From Priapulus caudatus (taxonomy: Eukaryota; Priapulida; Priapulimorpha; Priapulimorphida; Priapulidae): a stretch of DNA of 64,000 nt. The notes beneath the pieces were generated by a model. It saw only the letters and a list, made by a program, of their open reading frames with translations, was not told the DNA's origin and ran no database searches. Each line of letters opens with the position of its first letter. Position 1 is the first letter of the stretch. The position numbers were made by a program, and so were the translations under genes. Shown here piece after piece: positions 27,501 to 39,500 of the stretch. The DNA lies in the NCBI RefSeq assembly GCF_000485595.1, contig NW_014577061.1, forward strand, positions 492,824-556,823. The letters are read 5' to 3'.

Positions 27501-30500
27501 TTGGCGATAATTTCAACAATTTGGTGGCCATTTTGTTTATGCAAATAGATGGCCAAAAACTCAAAATTTCGCTTGGGAACTGGGCTTATCGGATTCAGCA
27601 TACTCGAATTATGTTGAAAAGTCTGGTTCCCAACTTTTACCCCAAAATGCCCATTGAACCTTATAAAGCATCTTTTTCCAGAAATCCTACTAGCATACGA
27701 TGAGAAGTAAGCATTCAGTTGATTGGTAGAGTCCCGATTGTGCGTGTAGTTTGCTAGGTAGTTTTGCTTGAACGCATTGCGATACGTATTGTATTGTGAA
27801 GGGTGTATGGTGATACGTATTGTATTGTGAAGGGTGTATGGTGATACGGATTGTATTGTGGGCAACTTATTAACTCGTATTGTCCCACCTCTAGTAGACA
27901 CAGACTGCTTGGATGAGAATTCGATTCTCGTGTTTGAAACCTTGGATGAGAGACATATGTTAGAGATATGATGTTGAGATAAGGATTTGTTGTAGAGATG
28001 TGATGCTAGGACTATGAATACATTGTAGAGATATTGAGATTGATATACTGATATATATAGATGTTGAGATTGATATATTGATATATAGATATTGAGATTA
28101 ATATCTAGAGCCTGTAGTGCTACGATGACAGCTGAACTATAGAGACACTGGGATGCCTTGGCATTGACCTCTGCTGCTGTTTTCAGGCATGACCGGTGAA
28201 GAATTCATAGCCGTGGACAAAGACGGAAACAGCAAGTATGCACTATTCCAGAAAGAGGTTGCCAAAGTAACTGGAGCTTTAGTGAGTATACACGGACACA
28301 GCTAGAGCTAACAATCAGAAAAACATGGAATTTATAATTCCATATTATATGATTGAATCATATGCTGGGAAGAAACGGGATTCGTATCACACTACTGGCA
28401 ATTGTTTTCGCATTTCAAGGAACGAACTTACAGTCAGCTGTCAGTAATGACATATTTGCTCGAATTCAGGTGGAGAACGTGGAAGTGTTTAGCATCATGG
28501 ATCGACCGGAAACGAAGGGAAAACCACGTGAGGTCGACATTCGTTTCGCTGCTCATGGCTCCCCTTACTACAAGGCTGTGAAGCTAGATGGAGCTGTCGA
28601 GGCCAACCTGATTGAGGTGGGCCACTACTATACTAAGGCTGATTGGCTAAACAAAGTTATTTGGCTAAAGAAATCTATCGATGTAGAACGTTGTTCTTAC
28701 GTGCATCGTTATATTATAACAACGAACATTGAATGGATTCTTGGTTGACAAATGTGTCAGCCAAATGGGACATCTTTTAGCAAGATTTAGAGACTGATGT
28801 TTATTATTATATTATATTAGTATTATATTTATAGGCGTGGTTGGTGGCACGTTGTAATAAGTGCAATTGTGCTTACTGTGGGTGGCAAACATAATTGGTG
28901 TCAGAACCAATTAAGTCGGAACTCGGTCGGTTTAATGCTTTGATTCGTAACTGTGGGTTGCCGCTTCGTAAATCGCGTTTGCGAATATAATAAATGCACC
29001 AGCTTTATTCGGAAGTGGAGATGCTCGCAAGTTGGATTATCGTAACATTGGTGTTCGTTTTACTAGGACTTTATTATATTATTATATAGTGTGAATAAAT
29101 GTGAAGCACTATAAACAATGTATCTTAGTTATTACTGGGTTCTTTTAGGCAGGTTACAAGTTTGTGTTCGTCATTTCACTGTTTTCATAATCACCTGAAT
29201 TGTTCAATGAATCAAATGTTACATCACTTCAATCACGTGCATCACACTGTTATTTAATTTTATTCTTTCTGTGTTTGTTGGCGGCCGTACATAATGGCTA
29301 ACATTGTATAATATACAGTTACGTATAATCGGAGAATAGCATGACAACTGGCAGTACTTGACAGTGCTGGAAACTGTAGGTGAAGACAGTCCTACTCACA
29401 TACTGCACACAGTCCTACTTACCTACCCACCTACACATACCTACAGACCTACAGTCCTACAATCCTACAGCCCTACTCACCTACAGACCGACACACAGCT
29501 ACTCATCTACACACACCTACCCACCTACACTCCTACAGTCCTACACTCCTACAGTCCTACAGTCCTACAGTCCTAATAGTCCTACTCACCGTTCTTCTCG
29601 CACAGGTCAGCGCAAACGACAAGGACCGCGCGCCGCCGGACGACATCCGTTACTCGCTGCGCGGGCAGGGTCAGGCGACGGGCGTGTTCACGATCAACCC
29701 GCAGACGGGCGAGATCTTCATCAACAAGCCGCTTGACCGGGACCCGCCCGCCGGTCAGGAGCTGTTCACGCTGCTCACTCTCGCCACTGACGACAAGGGC
29801 CGCGGCAACTACGGCTACGCGGACGTCTACATACACCTGACGGACATCAACGACAACGCGCCGCGATTCGACGGCAACTTTGAGGGGTTGGTGGACGAGA
29901 ACACCGCCGCAGGTTGGCGCAATATAATATAATATTATATATTTATTTATGCTTATTTATTTAGTTATTTATTTATTCATTTGTTAGGTGCAACATTTAA
30001 TACGTTTATATATATATATATATATATGTATATGTAATGTATATACGTAATGTATATGTAATGTGTATACGTAATGTATATATATGTAAGGTATACGTAA
30101 TGTATGTGAACATTTGCATTTTATGCAAGTGTTGTATAGTGTAGAGTAACGTGTGCGTGCGTGCGTGTGTGCGTGCGCGTGTGGTGTGTGGTGCACTTCA
30201 CATGAACACAAGTGTTGTGTAGTATAGAGTAACGTGTGTGTGTGTGTGTGTGTGTGTACAGGTGGAGCGTAACGTGGGCATCAACATCACGATGGTGCGC
30301 ATCGACGAGTGCCTGCGCGAGTTCTGCGAGGGCGGATGCTCGAATCGCCTCGAGGCCTTCCAGACGCCAACCCTCGTCAACAGCAACAAGACGTCGCTCG
30401 TCGTCGTCACGACGACCGTCACCGCCGAGTGCGTCTGCCTCGCGACGGACTTCCGCTCGGTCGAGACGTGTAATTCGGCGTCGGCGATCGGCTGCCGTAA

Positions 30501-33500
30501 TGGCGGCACCTGCCACGACTCGCCCAATGGCTACTAGTGAGTGATCACACGCTGATGTGCGGGGGGGGGGTCTCGTCTTGTTTTCGGGGTTGTCTGTGTC
30601 TATGTCTGTTGTCTTGTTCTCAGGGTTGTTCTGGGGTTTAGTTGGTATTTTGCAGGTGAATGTGATGGCAGTTACTGTGTGCAGGTTGTCGGTGTGTGTG
30701 GGTGTGCGAGTTATTGTGTGCACCTATAACCGGCCGTCGGTGCCGCTGCACTTTAGCAGCTGCACGTGTCTGCAAGTCTTCGTAGTATACGTACGACAAT
30801 TAATTGATTACATTTAATTATTAATTAATACGACAATTAATTATAATTACAATTATTGTAACATACACTATAACGCCGCCTCCCGTCGGTGCCTCGGCGC
30901 TTGCAGCTGCACGTGTCTGCAGGGCTTCGTAGTATACATACGTATAGTAGTACGTATAACTGTATAACGCACCTATAACGACGTTACCTGTCGGCGCATA
31001 CATACATATAGTAGTACGTATAACTGTATAACATACCTATAACGTATGTGCTTCTGCGTTTGCAGCTGCACGTGTCCGCAGGGCTTCGACGGGCCGCAGT
31101 GCCAGCAGACGACACGCAGCTTCCACGGCGGCGGCTGGGCGTGGTTCGAGCCACTGAAGCAGTGCAACAAGAGCCGCGTCAGCTTCGAGTTCATGACGGA
31201 GCAGGCCGACGCGCTGCTGCTCTACAATGGTCCGATGCGCGCGCGCGACGGCAGCGAGCGAGACTTCATCGTAGTCGAACTCGTCAACGGAAAGCCGCGC
31301 GTCACCATCGACTTTGGCTCGGGCCCGCTGACGCTGTACGTCGGCAAGGCTGAGAATCTGGGAGACGAGGAGTGGCATCGGCTCGATGTCGTGCTCGAGG
31401 ACAAGGTGAGAGCGCACAGAAGAAAACAGCTATGTATCTATCGTGAAAGAAGAGAACAGCTATGTATCTATCGTGAAAGAAGAGAACAGCTATGTATCTA
31501 TCGTGAAAGAAGAGAAAATTTCCGAAATGGAAAAAGAGGAAATTGGTTGATTCTGGTCTGTTGTTATGCAGTCTTTTTTGAAAATGTGTAGAAAATTCTT
31601 AAGTGGAGTGAAATTAAGATGGGCCACGAATTAATAGAGCAGGGCTGCAGGTGATGGATCAGGTGAGAGGAACGGATCAGGTTTTTGATGACTGTGCATT
31701 GTGGCAGCAGAAGATGCCAGTGGTTGGTGATCCACTAGATTAAATTATTTAGTTGTACACGCAAGCGATGTGAAATTAAATGTTAGTTGTAGAGCGTTAC
31801 TTACTCTACAGCTTTAGCGAATGCATATGCGTTTGCAAACTCAATGGCAGCTTGAGATGCCGCAGGAGAGTTAAGCATGACAATGGTTGAAATGTTCCGT
31901 TACAGATACGAGATCGATAGAGCAGTAGACTCTGATCCAGAAGAGCTGTTCACGATAGACGAGAAAGGCATGGTGTATGTGAATAAGACCCTGGACAGAG
32001 AGAAGGTGGACACTCACTATGTCAGGATCCTAGCTATCGATGAAGGTGAGTCACCAAGTCCCCATTTTGTTCACGTAACTTCCTTTTTAGCCATTCAGTT
32101 TTCAAATTAATGTTGAATAATATATATATATAATATATATATATATGTATATGTAATGTATATACGTAATGTATATGTAATGTGTATACGTAATGTATAT
32201 ATATGTAAGGTATACGTAATGTATGTGTATATATATATATACTAATGTATGTGTGCGTGTGAACAGGTAAATCGGTGATGCGCATGACGGCCGTCGACTA
32301 CGACACGGGCGAGAACGCGAAGCTGACATATCGCATCACGGAGAACGTCATCGACGACGCGTCGCAGTACAACATCTTCACGATCGACCCGAAGAGCGGG
32401 CTCATCACGACGCGCGTCGGCAACCTCGACCGCGAGAAGATCGACCACTACAAGATCAAGGTCGAGGCGAAGGACGCCGGCGGGCTGACGGGTGCAGCGG
32501 CTTTTTGATACGGCCGAAGAAGGAAAAAACGGTCCGCGAAAGTCGTCTTTCGTATTTCGAACGGACAGTTTCAGTAAATCGCAGAAGTATACTCCCTGAC
32601 GCGTCTCTGAGCTAAAAAAAAAAAAAAAAAAGGAAAAAAGAAAGCTGATAAAACGTGTCTCCTCCTGCTCTTCGCAGAAGGTGACGTTTGTCGTCGACCG
32701 CTGCCGCATGATCAAGATGACGGAGAGTGGCAACTACGACCAGTCGTCGTGCATGGCGACGGGCATGATGCCGGGCCGCAACAAGTTCCTCAACGTGAAC
32801 ACGCCGCTGCAGCTCGGCGGCATCTCGAACACCGACGTCGGCCAGCCGAAGATGAAGTTCGAGAAGAGCTTCACGGGATGCATCAAGAACGTCGTGCAGG
32901 ACGGCCGGGTGCGTGGGGGGGAGTGTAGGGGTGTGCGTGTGTGGGGGCGTGCGTGCGTGCGCGCGTGTGGGTGTGTGTTCCTGCGTGCGTGCGTGCCTGC
33001 CTGCATACATTGTAAATGAATAAATGTTTTGACCGCTCGTTTTTTCCCCTGAAATGCTAGTCCAGTTTATTACGATTGTGAAATACTAAATCTAAACCGA
33101 TCCCAAGGGGTACTTCGTAAGTGCCATCATGTATCAAGTACTTCAAAAGTGCCCTTTGTAGCAATGGTGTTTCGTTAACATCGAAAGCATGTTTTTAGTT
33201 AAGTTACGCAGCATCATTGGACACGTTCCTAAAAATCTTTCTCACAGATGTACGACATCGGTAACCCTGGAAGTTCGCAGAGTAGCTCACCAGGGTGCGC
33301 GAGGACAGACGGGGTGTGTGGCATCAATAAGGTGACACCGCGCTGTCTGCACGGCACCTGCCTCGGATCAGTGCACAGCGCTCATTGCAGATGTGAACCC
33401 GGTTACTACGGACGGAGCTGCGAATTGGGTAACTGCAGATAACTAACTGTGTGTGGTTGGTTCTGTGTTCCTGTGTGCGTGCGTGCGTGGGTGCGTGCCT

Positions 33501-36500
33501 GCGTGTGTGACTTTATATGAGTGTTCTTACATTAATGAGCACGTGTATTTGTGCGAGTCTGTGTGTGTGCGTGCGTGCGTGTGTGTGTGTGTGTGCGTGG
33601 GTGCGCTTGTGTGGTATGCATGCCGGTGCCTGCCATGTCAAGGCGACCATTTCATTTCAACCTCGAATGCACTCTAAACCATGTTAAGATTCTTGTGACT
33701 ATGTAGACGCACGCACACAGGTGGAGGTTTGTCATGCTCCCCGTTGACACTTTACGATTCTGACCGATCCTGTTTTATCCCCATGCAGAGGCACAGCCGC
33801 GTTCGTTCGAGGATAACAGCTTCGTGCATCTGCAGCTGAAGAAGCTGCCGCTGAGTGAGCAGAAGAGTCGCATAGAGCTGATGTTCCGCACGAACAAGCC
33901 TGATGGAACGCTGTTCCGCGCAACCGGCGCAGCGCGATTCGACTACATGTCACTCGAGGTGTGTGCATACAAGTATATATATATATATATATGTGTGCAT
34001 ACAAGTATATATATATATATGGATAGATAATGACAAATGTAATGTTTGTCATCTACCCCTGACATACTTGGGGTACCTAGTTGCCCTGGTGTCATCACTT
34101 GTCACTTGTTAAACTGGCACTTTTAGTTAAGAACTGTTTTTTATTGCACTGACTGTGAGGAGCTTGAAAGCTCATGTTGATATATCTTTTACCAATGCAC
34201 CATCTTTAAATAAATAAATAAATAAATATGCAGCACTCGTCACTCCTAGTTGTTGACTTGCAAAGCTCAAGTCGGCAGACAATCGACATTAATTACGTTA
34301 ATTAATTGCGAATAAGTGGAAATAAGAGTAGTACCTGCATTGGGGAAGCATGCTTATTTAATGTCGCAAATACTGTGAGCCTATTGTATGAAAATGTCAT
34401 ACATATTTATCTAGTAAAACGAAGCGAAAATTTTACGAAAAAAAATATGTGCGTGCTCAGTCATGATTTGCCTAAACGTCTCTTTTTGTTTCTAGATCGA
34501 AGCTAAGAAGTTGCACTTCCGCTACAACCTGGGCAGTGTAACGCACGAGCTGACCCTGACTCACGTGAACGTGACCGACGGTCAGTGGCACGCAGCTCTG
34601 GTCGAACGCTACGGCTCTGACGTCTTCATGTCCCTGGACGGTGGTGGCGGCAGGCGACAGAACGAGACGCTCGGATTGCGAGGTACACATCGTGCAGTGA
34701 CTGTTTCCAGTGTTTAGTGATGCTCTTTAAGATTAAAATTGCTAGGTTTCGCTGTGATCACTGCTACCATCCATCTCGTTGGCTCATTCAGGGTATATGT
34801 AGTTGTACGTATGGCCATCAGTTGTAGTCTTATCCTTGTCGTTCTTTCCATGTCTTGGCCTCTTCTTTGTGTTTATATGCGTAATCCTCATCTCTCACAT
34901 GCACTGCCTTTTCACTTCCTGCCCCTCCATAACCCCCTCTATCATGATTTTATTGTCTTTCTCCTCATCTTCCCCTTCATCCTATTCATTATTCTGCTTC
35001 ACCATCTCATCATCAACATCAAGAACATCATCAACAGGGAATCGGTGAGCCTGTTGCCTCTTGCTGCATTACTCGTGCTTGATATGGTGTTAATCGCTGG
35101 GTATCCGACTCTCCTTGCACGTGTTTAATGCAGAGCACGTCATGTACAATAAATGTGTATGAACGTGAATTTTGTGATCGATTCTCATCCAATCATCAGC
35201 AGCCTTGTGACATCAAATTATGCAGTTCCTGTTATCTGCTGCGATGCGTTTCTGTCAACGCTATTCTCTCGTAACGTTAACATTAGTCGTAAGTGTTATG
35301 TTAGCATTAACATCAGCATTAACTTTACGATGTTTCTGACAACGGCCTCCCTGACTCCCTTCTTGCACGTGTCTCACTCAGAGCACCATCGCCTCATCGA
35401 GGTGGACCAGCAGGAGATCTACATCGGCGCCGCAGCCTCGATCACGTCCGTCACCGTGCAGAGCGTGCGCGTCTACAACATTCCGAGCCCGCAGAAAGAC
35501 TTTGTCGGTACGTTCCCATGCAACCTCGGGCGTTGAGGCAAGGTGAAACACCTAAGCTGTAGTTGTCCGAGTTTGTTTCAGGAGTCGGCTTCAGAGTCTA
35601 AGCTACGCCACCTCCCCGTATTCTGTTATTCCCTTCATGGGTGACGCATGTACAAAGTCGTTTGTAGTGCATCAGAAAACTTGCCATCTCTTTGTACGCT
35701 GTTCGGTCAATAAGAGAGTATATAGAGTGCAATAAGAGAGTATATAGAAAGTGGAATGAGAGAGTAGAATAAGAGAGTATATAGAGAGTGCAATAAGAGA
35801 GTATATAGAAAGTGCAATAAGAGAGTATATCGAGAGTACAATAAGAGAGTATAATATAGTAATAAAAAGAGTGCTATTAAATAGAGAGTATTGGTGTTCA
35901 ATACTATTCACCCCTCTCGAGGACTCGCTCTTTGCATCCAACGATCTAAGGCTGTAGTTTTGACATGACATTTGCCGTGCGATCACTCTCGCTTCAATCT
36001 CTCGCATGCTGCCGGCAAACTCATGGCGTCGTTCTCTCTCTCTTTCATCTCATGGCGTGCGCAGTCGATAATCTACGGCTAAATTTTGACCCGACGCTTG
36101 CCTCGCGATCACTCTCGATCGCTCACGTGCTGCCGCTTACTCACGGCGTCTCTCTCTCCTTCGCGGCACGCGCAGCTAATGATATAAGACTGTAGTTTCG
36201 ATGTGACACTTGCCTCGTACGCCTTCACTCGTATTACTGTATTGCTCTCTAGAACTCACTCTTTGCGTCCGATGATCTAAGGCTGTAGTTTTGACGTGAT
36301 GCTTGCCTCGCGATCACTCGCATGCAGCCAACTACTCACAGCGTCTCTCTCTCTCTCTCTCATCTCACGACACTCTCAGGCTGCATCAAGGACGTGCGCT
36401 ACGAGGAGTACGCGCTCTCGCTGCACATGGAGAACCAGTACAGCAAGATCATGCGCGAGGAGAACGTGATCGACGGCTGCGCGGACGGCAACGAGTGCCT

Positions 36501-39500
36501 CGCCTTCCCCACGTGCTCGCTGCCGGCGCACGTCTGCATCGACATGTGGCGGCGCGCCGAGTGCCACTGCCCCGGCGGCTACCTGCAGGACGAGCGGGGC
36601 GACTGCCACGACATCAACGAGTGCATCATCTCCGTGAGCAACATGTGTCAGAACAGCGGCGTCTGTGTCAACCTGTCCGGCGACTACCACTGCAGGTGAG
36701 CATTTTTTTGGACATCTGACCTCTGACCTCGTTCGTCGTCGCCGGAGCGCCTCAGATGTGAGAGTGTTTCCTGGCTGTGATGCATGCTTCGTAGAATGAC
36801 TTTGCTGATTTTGCTTATCTCTCTATCTATTGGCTTACCACAGTGTTACAACAAGCCTATTTGCATACCAACTGGACATCGGTAGAGAGCAATGAGGCAG
36901 GAGTTGTTTTTGTATTCGAATTAATTCTGTTCGTGTTTGATGGTGACCTACATTTCCTGGTTTGCTGCATTGGAGGCTGTTCCACAGTCGTCCAGCAGCA
37001 AATTAAAGCACTCGAACTGCATATATTTGACCTACCCGCAATAGACGCAATTGCTTATGTTGTTTTTGTGTGCTTATGCTGCTTGTCTTTCGCACCGGCA
37101 TTCACTTTTGTTCGTGGTTTCAGGAACCGGCATCGCGACCATCAACGTCGGCGATCAGAATGACGAAAAGCCCGAGTTTGTGACGAAGGTCTACAAGGCG
37201 ACGATCGCAGAGAACCTACCGAAGGGTACCAGCGTGCTTTCCGTTTCCGCCAGTGACAAGGACAAGGACTCGAGGCTCAGGTAAACGCCTATCACCGACA
37301 GTCTTGCCCGTCTCTCCCTCGTCCCTCCTCTTCCCTCGAGTCGAAAGCTGAGTTCACGGCACGCAGGCCCGTCAGACTGTCACTGTCAGACGTCGAACTG
37401 GTGATCTTTATTAAGAATGCGACGATGATCACCGTGTTTCTTGATTCCGGATGGCGATCGGTGACATGCAACTCGACTTGGACTCGTCGCGAATGCTGCT
37501 AGGAAAAGGCATGAGCTGCAGATTGCATATATGGGTGTTAACTGTCCGTCTGTAGACGGATTTCCGTCTTAAGAAAAATTCAGTATTTTTCAGTATTTTT
37601 TTAATTTTAAAATTTAAAATTATTATTTTTTTTTAAGTGCATTGCATCTAAAGATCTTAACTATGTATGCTTGTTATTCTTGTATAATATTGTTTTATCC
37701 AAGATTTTATGTTACAAATTAAATAGATTGTAGTTTTTTTTAATTTCTTCTAATCTTATCAGGAAATGCCACCAAATGTGTTTTGGATTGCACAGTATCC
37801 ATAGCTTCGGGGGACCCCCCCACCCCACCCCACCCACACCGGACAAAATTTTTTCCAGTCCCCAGTGTTTTTGTTAACACCCACGTACATAGTAGGTGCT
37901 TTGTGAGTTACTTCGGCACTAATAGTACGGGGGTGTCTGTGCCCAGGTACATCATCGTTGACGAGGTTGGCCAGAAGTTCTTTAACATCCAGGATGATCC
38001 CGACACCAACAGCGCTGTGCTGCAGATAGCTAAGGACCCGACTGAAACTGGCAAGGCTGCAAACGTACGTGTCTTTGCTGCCCCTAGGCTATACAGTCGA
38101 ACCTCGGTTATCCGAACCTCGGTTATCCGAATTTCGGATTATCCGAACAACATCTCAAGGTCCTGTGAATATTTAACGGTAATACTATCAGATCAGGCAT
38201 CCGAACAATCAGTTATCCGAACAAAGTACTCCGCGCCCGTCTCGTTCAGATAATCGAGGTTTAACTGTAGTCCGTCTTCTAATCGTCTCATATCTGGATG
38301 TCCTCACCACGTGTCAAGATGAATGGCACGTTCCATGATAGTCTAGTGTAAGAGCCTGGATATCTGCCTCCTTCCCTCCATCCCTCTCTTACTCCCTCCC
38401 TCCATCCTTTCCTCCTCTGCATCACTCCCTCTGGTCTTCCCTTCTTTCTCTTTCTCTCAATCTCTATCCCCTNNNNNNNNNNTGTTACATGAATGTTACA
38501 TTAACCATACATGAATGACTACATGAATGTTACATGAATGTTACATTAACTATACATGAATGGCTACATGAATGTTACATTAACCATACATGAATGACTA
38601 CATGAATGTTACATGAATGTTACATTAACCATACATGAATGACTACATGAATGTTACATGAATGTTACATTAACCATACATGAATGACTACATGAATGTT
38701 ACATGAATGATACATGAATGTTACATGAATGTTACATTAACCATACATGAATGACTACATGAATGTGTGACAGTCTGGCCTGTGAACGTTTGGCATATGG
38801 AATGGAGATGCTGTTTTTTATCTGATTTCATTATTCTATTGTGCTATTTTGCACTTCTGAAGACATGTTAATGTTTTGTAAAAGCGAGAATTGTTGTATT
38901 TCACAGACATCTACAACCTTATACATGTATTATAGTATAAGACACAAGATATATGTGTGTTTTCACCTACATGTCAGATATAATTTTGGGTGATGTTTAC
39001 TCGTGTTAATTAGTGTTAATTGTTATCCCACTTGCAGATGTATAGATGGTTGGGAAGGCAAGAACTGCAACTATCGGCGGGAAGAGGTTGCCCTCGACCT
39101 CAGCAAGGGGGCGCTAGCTGCAATACTTGTTTGCCTTCTGCTGCTGCTCAGTAAGTGTTCGTTTATGTGTAAAAGCCGTTACTGTAGGTGACCCTATAAA
39201 AGGTTTCCTACTTACCTACACACTACGTACCTAACTTTCTACGCATACTATATATCTACTCGTTTCTAAGCTGCCTTATATTAAAATCCATTCAAATATT
39301 AATTATCAGTGGTAACCAGAGAGCAAATACTTCAAAATTCTCCATGCGTTTTCTGTTTATAAGTAGTTTCTCTTAGGTTTAGTATCTAAAAAGTGTGTAG
39401 AAAATATTCAGTGCTGTGAGAGAGTGACCATTAATTAATGTGTGTGTGTGTGTGTGTTTGTGATGCAGTATTGGTGCTCGTGTTTGTGATGTATAACCGG

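Noticed and set aside
31419-31591. Read-through of exon E22 into repeated [10 protein letters not shown] peptide
   Set aside because: This is a 31-bp intronic tandem repeat after a good donor; E22-E23 joins in phase and restores the LamG domain.
29606-38064. A1-A5 as mutually exclusive alternative exons, as known for Drosophila CadN
   Set aside because: They are not paralogous copies of their neighbours; they encode other cadherin repeats and would break LamG and EGF domains and the frame.
38483-38768. Regular repeats that might suggest a CRISPR-like array
   Set aside because: The repeats are contiguous without unique spacers and the genome is animal; it is a minisatellite. The same holds for 17452-17668 and 42625-43130.
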